64,000 nucleotides of DNA, from contig LR990042.1 of the NCBI GenBank assembly GCA_905147135.1, positions 16,173,545-16,237,544 on the forward strand, read 5' to 3'. A program made the translations under genes and the position numbers. The DNA comes from Blastobasis lacticolella. Lineage: Eukaryota; Arthropoda; Insecta; Lepidoptera; Blastobasidae. Positions 31,233-44,077 of this stretch are shown one piece after another (the first letter of the stretch is position 1; each line of letters opens with the position of its first letter). The notes below the pieces were generated by a model, which saw only the letters and a program-made list of their open reading frames with translations, was not told the DNA's origin and did not search any database.

Positions 31233-32016
31233 TAAAATACTTGCTACTAGGTGTATGCTAGTTGTGTTTCGAAGTTATCTATTATATAGATAATATTATA
31301 CATACGAGTATGCTTTATATGAAGAAATTCTGTAAATGATAGTAAAAACTACATCATCTTAAACTATCCGTTGTGTAGCCTAATAAGAGTTTGTGCATAT
31401 ACTGATCGACGCAGAAACCGACTTTATTTAATACTAGTATTTTTTCTCTCTATGATACTTACTACGAATGGATAGTCGGCCTGCCCCTACGAAAAAAATA
31501 TATATGGAAAATATGAACGTATAATGTAAGGATATTGGGGAGCAGAATATAAAATAATAAGATTGAATAAATTATATACAAAAATGTATTTACAAAATTA
31601 AAAAAGGTGGTATAAATTATTACTTCTTTTTTTTACAAAATCAGTGTGTAACGCGTAACAAAATATTGACCGTGGTTCGACGCCAGGGAATAAATCATTC
31701 CTATTTATTCACATTTACTCTATTTTTCGTAACTCTATCAATATCTACATAAATATCTCTCCCTGATTCTGAAAATCTTCCCTGATTATACAATAAATAA
31801 TGTTTAGTACAATTACGGTAGAAAATTTCACATAGTGAAATGATTCGATTTTTTTACAAAGTGATAAATTTTCCAAGCAGCTGAACACTAACATGATTAC
31901 CATTACCTAATAAGTAATAAAACCCGAGTATGAGCGATGTGTTGGGAATGTATCTAGCTCGGGACTGGGTAATGGATTTTCGTAGAGAGCTATACTAATT
32001 TTCACAACTTAACACC
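31233..32016. other. Intergenic and likely 3' UTR of gene B
   Basis: AT-rich. A minus-strand AATAAA lies at 31704-31709, about 310 bases past the gene B stop; it is a plausible but unproven poly(A) signal. Confidence 0.4.
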
Positions 32017-32916
32017 TTAGCGCCTCTCAGGCTTGGGTGGGTTGGCCGCGATGTAGGCGAGGGCACGAGCGATCGCTTCGGGGATCGGAGGAGGGGTGGG
32101 GAGGTGGGCACCCTGGGGCTGGAATCCGTTCTCGTTGGCAATGTATTTCAGCTCGATGTTGCTGCCATCATCACTCTGGTACTGGTATTGACCTTCGGCT
32201 TGAAGAGCTGGGTTCTCCGCGCCGACGTCTTTCAAGGAACCCTGTTCCTGTGCTGAGATGCCGTTGCCGGTCTCGTAGGAATACGAGTACGAGCCATCAG
32301 GGCTGATGTCGGAGTCCTGTCGGAGGATCGGGATGGGCTCCGAGGGTGACTGGGCGGCGAAAGCGGCCGCGATCAGGGCAAAGAACACCTAGAACACAAA
32401 TGCACAATATTACTATCGCTGAAATTGAATAGGAATTGTGGTTAAAAGACGCGTATTCGACGGCGTCGTCATATCTCACTGAGGTCGGCACTAAATGTCA
32501 CTTTCTTCCATTCAACCTTACCCTTCGTCATCTCGGTAACCTTTTACCCATATGTCGTCATTCACACAGTCCATCCATCTTTTCTTAGGTCGGCGTCAAC
32601 TGAATTATCACATGACAGTCACATGACATTCATCCCTCTGCAAAACCTCCCCATACCAAGCTAACCACAGGCGCCCCTTTCGAACTTCCCCTTAGGGTGT
32701 TATCGAGATGCTACACTTCATTAGAAAAGTGACACTGTTACAAATTTGTTACTTTTTAAACTTTAGGTCACTTAAATTTTGAACACTTTCTCAAAAAATG
32801 TAATCAAACTGCGCCTTAATCTATCACTGTGTCACTTTCCAACTTTTATCGGAATCCATTTTTAGCGGGCATCTAACAACTTTAACGCGGTCACTGTCAC
32901 TTACAATGGTCTTCAT
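32017..32916 (-). CDS. Gene B: secreted RR-1-type cuticular protein
   Basis: 127 residues in two coding exons, 32916-32905 (MKTI, then GTAAGT) and 32388-32017. The signal peptide is [15 protein letters not shown], followed by [11 protein letters not shown]. The RR-1 chitin-binding core spans roughly residues 36-105, with [28 protein letters not shown] and [17 protein letters not shown]; Asn replaces the usual Asp in ADENGF. The tail is [19 protein letters not shown], a common ending of this subfamily. It should be exported by epidermal cells and bind chitin in soft cuticle. It is a close paralogue of gene C and lacks the intron that splits the RR core in genes A, D and E. TATA box at 32976. 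Confidence 0.94.
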
Positions 32917-32975
32917 GTTTGTATTGGTTGTCGGTTGGCACTAGACAATGTTGATCTAAGACTGCTATTTCGGTG

Positions 32976-32983
32976 TATATATA
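32976..32983 (-). promoter_or_regulatory. TATA box of gene B
   Basis: TATATATA about 60 bases upstream of the ATG, fitting a short leader of about 30 bases. Confidence 0.65.
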
Positions 32984-33189
32984 CGGGCTGGTCAACGCAT
33001 CTCCACCACCTTCGAACGGTGTTGCACCATATTGCATGCCTGATAAATCCGACAGAATATGCTCGGCCTACCGATCCGTACGGGCCTAGCCACCGCGGTG
33101 TCGACACCCGTAGACAATATTTTAATCGCACACGCTTAACTTTAACCTCTTCTGTGGTTACCATTGCATTGTGTCTCGGTTGTTAAATC

Positions 33190-35217
33190 CAACTGTAGGT
33201 TCCATTAATTGGCATATTACTAAACCAGTAAGTAACAAAACTGATTTTGTGCAAATATCTTACGAAAATCAGTTTATCGAAGTTTCAAATATAATAAACT
33301 CTAATCCGCTATCTTCTACTTGCTCATTATAATTGAGGTAAATATCCTTTTACGTTATATGAATAAAATACTCTTACGTGCTCATTTGAATGATATGAAT
33401 ATAATACCAATTTGGTACAGATGTGAACTTTTGTGTAAAATTGCAACCTTTCCCAGCAACAATAAATGCAAATCACAATATTACCATTAAAATGCTATTC
33501 TAATAATATCGATGTTTTATTCTCGCATTAAATAATATAATGTTGCTTTTAACATTCTAGAAGTCAAAACAATAATAAAACCTGTTACATGTATTTACGA
33601 TTTTCTTATATGGCAACGAGGTATTTCTAGTAGTATTATCTATGATGCAGTTTTTATCTTAAGCCTCACTACGTATCACCTGTTAAAGTAGGTAGACAAA
33701 CGTTTGTCTTTTTTTGTTTTTATCGAAGACTCGTTTAAATACAAGAACAATATATATTTAAAAAATTAATATATTCGCTTTAAATTTAGCTCATTTTATG
33801 TTATTGACGACTTAACTAGCGCAGTTGTTACAATTAAAGTCTGCAATGTAAAATCTTTTTATGTATACATTAGAACTGATACTTTTCGAGATTGATACTT
33901 TTGTGGACTATCTGCGCGTGGAGAACAAACAATAGGTATTTAATGTCTTTTTTCATAGTGTCAATATTGCTGAATACTAAACATACTATAAGTTTAAGGT
34001 TACTCCCCTGTTGCTGGAGTTATTAATTTACTGAATTTAAATAAGATTATTTCCAATTATTCAAAGATTCGAATCACGTACGTCCTTATTAGTATTAGTA
34101 AATTCTGGAATTTACTAATAAGGACCCAACCGGTCAGCCAGGTCTGTAGATATTGGCTAGAAGGTGAAACTTTTAATATATTCTATAGGTATGTTTTTCA
34201 ACACATAAACGATAGGATATGCTCATTAATTTAATACTTTAGGCAAGGTTACTCCAAATTTACATAATTAGGTGGTTATTAAATTCCTCTATTGATCCAA
34301 TGCACATCGATTAAATATAAATTAATTCATTTTAACGTAATACATCATCTTCATATTTGAACATCATCATACCAAGGCCCTTTGTTACATCATTCATTAC
34401 ATCATCAAATAGATTCTAGCTTTCGGTAGTGGTGCCTGAGTATGACTAGAAAGTGTTCCTCATCTAAACCATTTCATATATTCTTGGTGTCACAAAAAAT
34501 AATTGTAGATTTCGATTTGGGACGAAATTTTCTTTCGCTGTTGAAAATTTATCAGATCTTACGAAGGGCCATTGCCCTACAGGGGCTAACTCTGCCTTGT
34601 TAGGCCTAGCTCTACAAACTATATGGCATGGCACAAAATGTTGCATGCACTACTCAAAATCTCACATGGTATGGCATGGACCAATATGTAAGAATTTTTT
34701 TATTTTTTTATAGTACTATGCCTGCATTTGACCCTAACTCACCTGATGGAAAGCGACGATGAGGTCGAAGATGTAGCATGCGTGCCTGGAAGATACTCAC
34801 TTCACTTCACTCTTGATTTGAAGACCCCAAGTTTATACTAAATTACGTCTTTGAAACATTACTATTTGCGTATTCACTGCATTGTGCGAGAACAATACAG
34901 CCATCTGAAGGAAGAGCATATTAGACTGGCAGATACTAAATCAGCTGGTAAGCTTACCCACGTGTAGGGGGTCGCCCTACAATATCTCCACGAAATTGAA
35001 AGAAATTTATCAATAGATAAAGATAATGGCCAGGATACACTTTTTGACCACGATGTGTGATTATAGCATGGCAGAGATAGGCCTTCCAGGTATAGGGGCT
35101 TCGCCTTTCAAGAGATCTGACAACTTTTTAACTTTTAGAGGTTTATTTACAGACCAGCACCCCCTTTATGGGAGTTAGAGGGTCAAAGTTATATATTTCT
35201 TAATTATTTTATTATGT
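33190..35217. other. Intergenic, one dispersed repeat
   Basis: AT-rich. 34700-34790 carries the complement of the GAGATGGCGG-type repeat (CTCACCTGATGGAAAGCGAC, GATGTAGCATGCGTGC). No gene recognised. Confidence 0.5.
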
Positions 35218-35583
35218 ACTAGCTGTGCCCGCGACTTCGTTCGTGTGGACTACAGGATGTTTAGTATACGTCTCATAGCAACACTGTGGTTTGCGGTGAA
35301 GCACTCTTATCATGAATGGAGCTTTTTACTTTGGATTTGAAAACTCCTAGATTGTATTTATCAAAAGTCAGTTAGTGTACAGAGTTGCGTCGCAGTTCCA
35401 TTTGCGTCAGAGTTTTACCTTAGCAAGGCTCTACTCTTTCGAAACTCTTGCGTCTTTGACACTCAATTTAAATCATAGTTTCTATCTGGTTTTATTGTGG
35501 TATAAATCTCAAAGTAATCAAATAGTTTAAGGTTTTCTTAGTAAGTGCCCGTGAATTAAAACCATAAATATATACCATAGGTA
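35218..35583. repeat. Helitron-like end and intergenic DNA
   Basis: TACTAGCTGTGCCCGCGACT followed by TCGTTCGTGTGGAC matches the CTAG-ended element at 4609. The remainder is unremarkable. Confidence 0.45.
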
Positions 35584-35681
35584 CAGTCAACCGCACATAG
35601 AGTGTAACACTTGCACTGCAAGTCTATTACGTCAGTCACGCTCCAAAGGTCAAAGTGTAACGCTTGATCTGCGGTTGCCTG
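35584..35681. mobile_element. 98-bp Tc1/mariner-like MITE
   Basis: Starts CAGTCAACCGCA and ends TGCGGTTGCCTG, near-perfect inverted ends, with TA on both sides (35582-35583 and 35682-35683). The interior is partly self-complementary (AGTGTAACACTTG / AAGTGTAACGCTTG). CAGT ends plus a TA duplication fit the Tc1/mariner superfamily. Non-coding. Confidence 0.75.
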
Positions 35682-35683
35682 TA

Positions 35684-36499
35684 CATAAATAATATTGAGA
35701 AAGATGCGTAGGACGCCACGCGGGTACCTATCTTATAGATGTAAGCGTCTTACTTCTCGCGCATCCCTACTCGCCTCCTCTACTCCTATCTCGTTAGTGA
35801 AAAACTTTATAAAAGAAGGAATAGGATTTTGCAATATCTGAATTCTTTGGAGTGACCTGACTTTGACAAAGAGCCGTTCGTTCAAAGGTAATCTATATTC
35901 CGGGTTTCAAATTATTTGGATCTACTAATGAGGTGTAATTTCTAAAATACAACATAGATTATCATGAAATATTTACGGGATAATCTGGAAAAGTGCCTCA
36001 AATTTGTCGAAAAATATGAATGAAATAGGACTACACGATAATTAAATTTAACTAAGTACACATTTTGACTTCCATCCCATCTCCCAAGGAAACCGAAATG
36101 AATTTAGGGATAACAAGTGTCTAGTGTCCTACCTCGTAGTATGAAGTCAAATTATTCCAAGTTTCATTTGAATTCAATCAGTAGTTTCAGAGTGATGCGC
36201 GGTCAAGATACAGACAGACAAACAGACAGATTAGCCAAAATGAAAAAATTACAGTTTTGGCTTCAGTATCGTTTATAGAGTAACAGTTTTAGTAAGGTAG
36301 TAAGTAAGTAGTTTAGCAGTTTTAGAAATACACAGTATCAAACTTAAAAGAAAATCCCAGTGAACATTATGGAGGCCATGTATGCTACGGTCCACCAGCC
36401 GGCTCGGCTTGGCCAGTTCTGTATGTACTTAATTTATTAGTATTATAAATACCCACGTTCGACCAAATAAGTTGGCCCCAAACGATATAGCCATATAAT
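35684..36499. other. Intergenic, nothing firmly recognised
   Basis: Contains AGTAGTTTCAGAGTGATGCG and a GACAGACAAACAGACAGA tract typical of the ends of dispersed elements. No coding sequence. Confidence 0.4.
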
Positions 36500-36770
36500 A
36501 ATAAACATCATCATCATCTTGGCGTTAAAGTGCGCAAGACGTGACCCTACCATCGAAGGCGGCATTGCTACGTGAAGGCTACCGTGGATGTGGGTGTTTC
36601 GGACGCAGTATTTGCTAGGACCTCTACTATAGGACACATCCACTTCAGCTTGTGCCACTCTAGAAGAGGCCAAGTCTAACCGCCCGTATAACAGTATAGA
36701 TCTAATGATGGTCTTGTAAACCTGTGTCTTCAGCTTGATTGGCATTTTGGGGTCACAAATGACACCCGTC
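36500..36770 (-). pseudogene. RTE LINE fragment sharing the SINE tail
   Basis: The minus strand encodes MPIKLKTQVYKTIIRSILLY then, after frame changes, RNTHIHGSLHVA, the C-terminal region of an RTE polymerase, then jumps to TTAACGCCAAGATG with ATG repeats. That last stretch is also the 3' end of the SINE copies here. Internally deleted. Confidence 0.7.
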
Positions 36771-36808
36771 GCCCAAAAGATATCTGGTATCCAATATATT
36801 TATCTAAA

Positions 36809-36816
36809 GTTTCTCA

Positions 36817-36850
<34 letters not shown>
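36809..36850 (+). repeat. (CT)n(CA)n microsatellite
   Basis: A compound CT then CA dinucleotide tract. Confidence 0.9.
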
Positions 36851-37947
36851 TACTAACACACTCGCTCAGTCTTTCTTTCAAAGTTCAAAACAGACACATG
36901 TCACAAGTAGGGCTTTAAAAGAAATTTAACTAAAATATATAACCCAATTTCTTTGATAGCTATAATTGTACAGCAACACAGACATTCACGAAAATATAAT
37001 GTTCATGAAAATATAATATATTCGAAACCATTACATTTTCATAACGCGATCAAGGCATGTGTATAATTTTGCAATTTCATTATTGCTCTCCTTTGCAAGT
37101 GACGTAGAGATCTCCAAATCAACCAAAGGCTAGACCCTCTAACATTGGGTAGTCTTTCCTAATGCAAACTTAATGACCGTAGGTCAAATGTATATTAATT
37201 ATTAGTTAATTCAATGACATGCCATCTCTCACTCGTTAACTGGAGCCTTGACCAATTTTGAGTGCGTAACAAGTGTATACAGTTGTTCAGTCCAATCATA
37301 CCGTAATTAAGCCATCACTTTATGACAATAGCCTTTTGAAAGTCTCGCAAAGTTCACTAAGCTATATTTAAATAGGTGACTGTTACCAATGTCTGCAATT
37401 CAGGTCGTGATACCTACATGATAACAATTTTTTTTTCAGTTAAAGGCCTTTGTGTTTGTAGTAAATTTATAAATTTTTACAGAGTTTGGACCAAATCGAT
37501 ATTGGAAGATGTACGAGTCATTATCGTTTAAATTTTAAGTTAATGTATTTCTACTAGTTCATATTTCACGTAGTCTTTTGTGCAGATATCATAGCTCACG
37601 GATGACAATCGAACTAAATTTGACAGACAGCCAATAAGAACAACTCTAATGTTAACTGGGCCCAGCATTTATATCTGCCTGACAATTAGGACTGAATCAA
37701 AACCGTATCAAGTATCAAAATATTGATATGTAACTAGGTCTAATTTAAATCGAAGCATTGTCAAAGTTTTTGCGAAATAGCTAAAAATCAATTATCAATT
37801 TTGGGGTCTGCTCCAAATATGTATGAATTAAATCACTGTGTTTTATATTGATTAATTATTTAATTTCGGTATAAAATTATAAAAAACATGAATCACATTG
37901 TGTTTTAGCCTATGACTATGAGTATTGAGATAGTATCAGAGATACTT
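36851..37947. other. Intergenic, nothing recognised
   Basis: AT-rich DNA downstream of gene C. The gene C stop codon overlaps an AATAAA (37946-37951), which is too close to be its working poly(A) signal; a better one is not obvious. Confidence 0.45.
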
Positions 37948-38629
37948 TTATTGTGGGTTCTCCTGCGGCTGGGGTGGCGCGGTGGCGAGGTACGCCAGGG
38001 CCCGCTGGATGGGCTCCGGTACTGGAGGAGCGGTGGGTAGATGGGCACCCTGGGGCTGGAACCCATTCTCGTCAGCCGTGTACGTCAGTTGGATGTTTTG
38101 CCCATCAGCGCCCGGGTACTGGAATTGCCCCTGGACCTCCAAAGCCTGCACGTCCCCAACCGTCTTCAGATCCCCCTTCTGGTCGGCGCTGATCCCGTTG
38201 CCGGTCTCGAACGAGTACTGGTACGACCCGTCGCCGTTCACCTGGCTGTCCTGTCTCAGGATTGGAATGGGCTCCGTAGGCGCCTGCGGGGCCGCCAGCG
38301 CCGCCGCGATCAGCACAGACACCAACACCTGAAACCAAAACGACTTAAAACATCGAACACCCGACGAAAGCGCTCAAGGAAAACGAGCGCCGAAACCGCA
38401 CAGCTCCGGTTTTGATGCTTGTAATAGTTTCTAGATCAAGTTCAAGTTCGTGCGAAGTTGGATTTAAATATCTCTGGCGTCTAATCGAATCGAGACTGCA
38501 TTAACATATCCGCGGAACACAACACCGATCGCTTTATTCTTGAGTCTCACTGCACTTTTCACTATGTACGTCACGAATAATTATAATTTACTTGTCACAT
38601 TTGAAATTGACACTTACGATGGTTTTCAT
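37948..38629 (-). CDS. Gene C: secreted RR-1-type cuticular protein
   Basis: 130 residues in two coding exons, 38629-38618 (MKTI, then GTAAGT) and 38328-37948. The signal peptide is [27 protein letters not shown] follows, then the RR-1 core at roughly residues 38-107 with [29 protein letters not shown] and [17 protein letters not shown]. It ends [19 protein letters not shown] and a Gln/Pro tail. Strongly similar to gene B in layout, so the two are tandem duplicates. It should bind chitin in flexible cuticle. The codons are noticeably GC-rich against the AT-rich surroundings. TATA and initiator lie upstream. Confidence 0.94.
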
Positions 38630-38673
38630 TTTTTATTGCTTAGGTGGTGATGAGGGTAGATGAGACGAGTGTC

Positions 38674-38711
38674 GACTGATGGTCACACATCCTGACAATT
38701 GAATATTTATA
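38674..38711 (-). promoter_or_regulatory. Core promoter of gene C
   Basis: TATAAATA at 38711-38704 and ATCAGTC, an arthropod initiator, at 38680-38674, about 30 bases downstream on the minus strand. This spacing predicts a leader of about 45 bases before the ATG. Confidence 0.7.
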
Positions 38712-38739
38712 GTAGCTCCAAATGCCCACTCCTTGCGCG

Positions 38740-40044
38740 GGTAATTTCACAAGTTATAGCTGTGTCGCAAAATCAATGAAATAAGTAAACAGTAGATGCA
38801 TTACCTCGCAGCCGAGTATGTCAAACAGGCGGGGCGACGTAATGGCTGTCAACAAACCTAACAGAGTTTCCATTTGTTCAGCGCCGGGCTTTAGGCAAGC
38901 ACTAGTGTTTGCGGCCGACGCCTGCGCCGCCGTGCGCGCGACACCTCCGTCGGAGTTCGCTATGTTCAGATCCTACTCCGCTTTAAATCTTTACTTCGTT
39001 TCTTTTCGTTATAATGTCATAATGATCCGAGTAATCAATCTGTACTACTTTTCGTTATAATGTATGTATTTGTTGCTGTCCATTTATGACCAGTTCCACT
39101 TATTTTGAATACATCTCTTAGACATATCCTAATAGGGATCGTGAATGCCAGTGTCATTTATTTCCAACTCGTAACCGTCCTATTAGTTTCCATTACGCCA
39201 CCGATGAATGTATTATTTGAATTGACTTAGTAATCAGCTATTCAACATGTATCCTCAGTTTAGAATCTTAACGATTTTACCTTAACTTTTTAAATCCGAT
39301 ATAAATTATCGAACCCCATTAAATTGGGTTTAAAAGCCATAACGTCCTGTTTAATGACTATAAAACAGCTTGTAACAACTCTAAATGTACAATAGCTGTT
39401 GTAGGTGGAGACTGTCTCTCACAGATCTACCAACATCAGCTATTAAAATACAGGTGTTTAATCTTACGTACCTAATATACGGTTATCTACAAGTACTTAT
39501 ATTTCTTCACAGTTTGTTTTATACTCCAATCATGTATTTCAGCTTATTGCAATTGTAAGCTCAGTAAAACATAAAGCTGATCGACATAAATCATTCTCTA
39601 TAATATTCATTTGAAGTCTATTTTAATGCTAGTTCCAAGCTATTAAATACGAAAGGTCAAACTAGGAGCTAAATTCTTCGGATCCACAAGTGGCGTTTTA
39701 ATTATGAATATTTTACTGTTTATTTAAGGAAAATGTCAAAGTCTTACTGTGTACCTATATTTTTTTGAATTATAGGCAAAAGTAGTTAAGCTTGTTTTAT
39801 TTATTTAAGCGAACTTCTCGCTCTCGTCAAATAAGCATTTTTGGTTTTGAATAGGTTTTGTGTTAAATTAATTATTTTATGAATTCAAAGTCGACATTGA
39901 TTAATATGATCCCACGGCTAGTTGTGCATTTTGTACGAAAAACATAATTTAATTTTCCATTTTACACCCAGGCTAATGCGATCCATGACACCCAAATCTA
40001 TATAATGCATGAGAATGGATGAGAATGAGAATACATTCGTCAGT
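38740..40044. other. Intergenic, no gene recognised
   Basis: A GC-rich patch at 38870-38960 (GCCGACGCCTGCGCCGCCGT) gives an open frame without recognisable domains; I do not call it a gene. Confidence 0.4.
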
Positions 40045-40225
40045 GCTTCACTGGGGGCCCCGCTGAAAACCAGCACCATGGCGTCAGTGATCGCTTATGC
40101 TGAGTGTGGCCCCATTACATGTCTCCCATGATACAGCATTGTGTAATGATTATACTTAGTTAAGTATATAACATTATTTGTTGTCTACCGTTAAATGCAT
40201 GTGTGAAATGATATGTGTAACAATC
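40045..40225 (+). repeat. Dispersed repeat, GCTGAAAACCAGCACC type
   Basis: GCTGAAAACCAGCACCATGG, GCGTCAGTGATCGCTTATGC and GTGTGGCCCCATTACATGTC recur in diverged form at 53770. Probably the 3' end of a LINE; the source is unknown. Confidence 0.5.
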
Positions 40226-40254
40226 AGTTTTATTAAGAGCTACGTCTGTAATAT

Positions 40255-40390
40255 ATAGCGTCCCCAATCGCCCCCGGTTTAACAAGAGGCGCTTAGGTCT
40301 TTCGTAGCGAGTCTTGCATAACCAGCCGGCCGGCCACGCTGGTACTTTGGAGAATTTTCCGCCTTCTTCACCGCAATAACAGAGAAAAAA
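40255..40390 (+). mobile_element. 3' end of a relative of the intact LINE
   Basis: GAGTCTTGCATAACCAGCCG and GCCGGCCACGCTGGTACT match the 3' UTR of the element at 7495 (near 12640). A 5'-truncated copy, diverged from the intact one. Confidence 0.7.
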
Positions 40391-43300
40391 CTATTTTATT
40401 AGAATCAACACAACAGGCACTACTTATTTCTAACAAGAAATCTCTTCCAGCAGACCTAACAAAGAGAGATGTGATAAACAAATGCAGACATGCACTAATT
40501 TCAGTACTCCTTCAATGAGAGAGATTATCTTGAGATTATTATCTTAGGAAAGTCGTATGATCGTCCGTATGGACGAAGTCACGGGCCATCAACGTAGGTA
40601 AAACCTGAAAATATGAAGGTGACGTTTAAACTAATTTATTACTGTATTCTGCACCTTTCTTGGTTTTATATCCGCTCCTGTGTTTTGAGTATTGATTTCC
40701 AAAAAATTAAAATTAAGTTGGTACGTTGGCAAACGCAGATGTGACCAAACTGTTACATATCAGTGTTTGGACAAGATGTGTCATACATCAAACTGTCGAT
40801 TGCTGGCAGAAGCTAATCTTTGCACTTAGAACTGCCGTCGATACTTTCAATTGTGCAATAACATTGAATAGGTATTCAGACAACAAAGGATTTCACTCAT
40901 ATCTGTTATGTAAATCGCATTGTAGGCTCTGCCCGATCCAATGCTCCCAGACACTCGGGTTGCAGACATCTATTAGTTGGGAGTGGCATTTGACTGATGT
41001 ATGGGTATGGTAATGCGATGAAGTCATATGACATTTACAGTGTACTGTTTGCGAGACGACCCGGTGGACCCTCGAAGGCGCTCACCAAATATCTGTCAAT
41101 ACTACTCGTTTATTAATATGATTATTTATCATCTAAACAGCGTCGAAACGACATCCAATTACGCTAATACGAATTACCAGACTCATACAGGTATTTTTCA
41201 GGAAGTAACAGGTAAGGCAGAAGGAAGGTCACATGACGTCATGGTGCTTTATTAAATTCTGTCATAACCATAACTATAAAAATCACTATTTAATAAATAA
41301 CCTTTTGACAAAGTTCTCATTAAGTTTGGTTTATGGTATGTAAACATTGCCTTCATTAATGACAACCTTGACCTGGCGATTAGGTATGCCTATTTCAGAA
41401 CGCGCTGATTCACGCTGTTAAAGTCCCATAACATCAATCTTAAGGTTGTGTAATCGTAATACCTATTTTATTGTTAAGTTTAAATATTGTCGCATTTAAT
41501 AATGAAACTTAGGTATTGTAATGTATTTTGTTATTTGATAACGATAATTCGCTATCTTGGTAGGGAATCTGCCAGTTGATCTAGAGATGATTACGGCCCT
41601 ACGCAACATGATACAAATAATTTCCATGTTTTTATCTAATGTGTGTGTAAGTATAATTATATACATTGTATATCGGTGTTCTGACAACCATGGTAATTAT
41701 CCAAAAATATTTATTTAAATTGCATTAAGATTTCAACCATCAAGATATTATCTACGTTTTGTATCATGCATACACTTCCTACATGCATAAATTAAAATAG
41801 ACCCAACATCAAAACAGGATACCGAATCAAATGTTAGCATAGGTCTAATCGCAGTGCGCATAGGTCAATATGTTATTCCGGTGACCTTTCCACTCGCACT
41901 TTGGGCGCCCAAGTGCGTTTAAGAGTTCAACCACATAATGGAGGCTCGGAGGCTCAGACATGTGGTGTTATGGGTATGGCCTTGACATGCACTGGGGAAA
42001 GTGAACAGACTGGTTATGGCGCAAGCGTGGGAGACAGGGTCGTCTCTGACACCTAAGGAATCGCAGACTACAATTGCTGGCGGTACCGCCCGCGTATTTG
42101 CTAAATAGTGTTGGCTTTTCTTAGCTGAAAAACATTAGTATTATTACATTATGTAAGTTAGTTTTTCGCTAGATACCTTAAGGACCTTTTCACTCATACA
42201 GATGATGCAGCCCAATGGATCAAATGACTAATAAATTAATTATAAGTTCCAAATTATTATTTATATTTTATTATGACTTGGCTGCCTTTTGAACGGTTAA
42301 CTTGTCAACGGTTGCCTGAGTGAGGTCGCTTACTTCATTAGTTACTAGGTATATTCTTGTGTGAGCAATAAAGAAATTTTCTATATATTTTTGGATGTTG
42401 GTTCTTTAATCAAACAAGAAGTCGGACTCTACATATTGTTTTTGTTTGCCTTTCTTTTTATACCAAGTTCGTCTAGAAGTGACTATATCTCCTTTAGCAC
42501 TATATACCATAATGTATGTGTCCTCTAGGATTTACTTTTTACTTATTAACTGGATTAGCTTATAACATTTTAATACATAGTTAATACCCAATTATTTTGA
42601 AATCAGATTTAAGCGTATTTTTTACAATTAGAAATAAAATTAAACACTAATACTACTATAATATTATATATTAAAAAAATAATCCACACCGTTGTTTCGC
42701 GGAATGGTGCCCAGAAAGCTAGCTGCGTTGCCTCGTTGGATAGCAATACGATACATAGTTATTGTAGACATGGAATATAACAATTTTGCTGTTCTTGGTC
42801 CTTGACCTTGTTCACGTTGAAAAACGTCAAGCATCGTACTAAATTAAATCTCATAAGGGTGTCGCTAGGGCTCTCTAAGTTGAAAAGGCATTCACATTGT
42901 AAAGGCATCGTGATTTCGCAATTACAACGGTACCTACTTATTATAACTTATTATTGTAATTTTCAAAATGTCAATGCCAATACACCTAACAAATTACGCT
43001 TTAATTCAAAACTAATCACGCTATTAAAACGTTTTAAAATCGTTTTTTATATTATTTGTACTTACTTTAAGTTTCTATAATTAATAAAAACCACAAAAAT
43101 ACTGTTCAGTTGATATCTACTAAATTGATTAGTGTGAACATTCCAGAAATAAAAATGAGCCAATGAGACTCACGAACTACAGTTATTCTCGTTATACATG
43201 CTATTCTTAGTATCGCCCTCGGGACGTAATTTGTACATTGTTATGTTAGCAAACAAATGTTTCTAGTTAATCGTTCAATAGATCCATGTCAGGGTCATAT

Positions 43301-43677
43301 CTATATTATAGTCTTTCTTACTATATAGGTATCCCATTATTACTACATAGGTAACTATAGCTAAAAATGGCGTAATGCAGTAAAACAACTGTCATTTTAT
43401 TTTGCTATTCCAATTTCACCCGTATACGGAGTGAATTAAGTTGCTTTTCAACGCTGTCGCCGTTAATAAGGCAGCCAAAAAGGACAACAGTAATAGAACG
43501 GATAACAAAAAAATTGAAATGGAGCATCCTATTAATTCCATTTTTGGTGCAGATATCGAGGGGCGTAAATTGTCTAATGACACTTTTTCTTTGTGTCCTA
43601 TTTAGTCGCTTTCAGTAACGTATCTAAGTGCAATCAGAAAAACAAAACACTTTTTATAGCACAGATGTCAAATCTCG
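40391..43677. other. Intergenic, no gene recognised
   Basis: Long AT-rich stretch. 41870-42110 is GC-richer with no clear identity. I see no conserved coding sequence or clear repeat. Confidence 0.45.
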
Positions 43678-43683
43678 TTTATT
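43678..43683 (-). terminator. Candidate poly(A) signal of gene D
   Basis: AATAAA on the minus strand about 395 bases after the gene D stop. Confidence 0.4.
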
Positions 43684-44077
43684 TAACTCAAAATACACTA
43701 AGTATCACCATGTAAATTAATTCTAAAATATAACTTATAATAACATTTACTTACAATTGCTTAGCAAATTTTACAAAACATTCATCTAAAATTACATGGC
43801 AGTGCTTTGTTTAGCGGTTCTAGGTACGCAGCTATAAACTAATAAATATATCTACTAGCGAAAAGGTGTTCTGAAATCATCAACTATGGGAAGCTTTCAA
43901 AATATGACAGCTTCCTAAGTTTCTTAAATTTTTCTTCTATTCTACACTCGATTATGGAATGTAACTTTCTAAGACTTGTTGAGCTATCTATAGGTGCGTC
44001 AATCAGACATATGTATGAAATAGCCCAGAGCAACTTTATAAACTATTGCTTCCCAAATCTCGTCATTATTCGTATAG

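Noticed and set aside
36735..36929. Frame encoding a Thr-His run
   Set aside because: It is a translation of the CT/CA microsatellite.
37946..37951. AATAAA as the gene C poly(A) signal
   Set aside because: It overlaps the stop codon, so cleavage there would leave almost no 3' UTR; not accepted without transcript data.
38818..39060. Frame upstream of gene C as a separate gene
   Set aside because: No signal peptide, domain or splice support; compositionally a GC patch.
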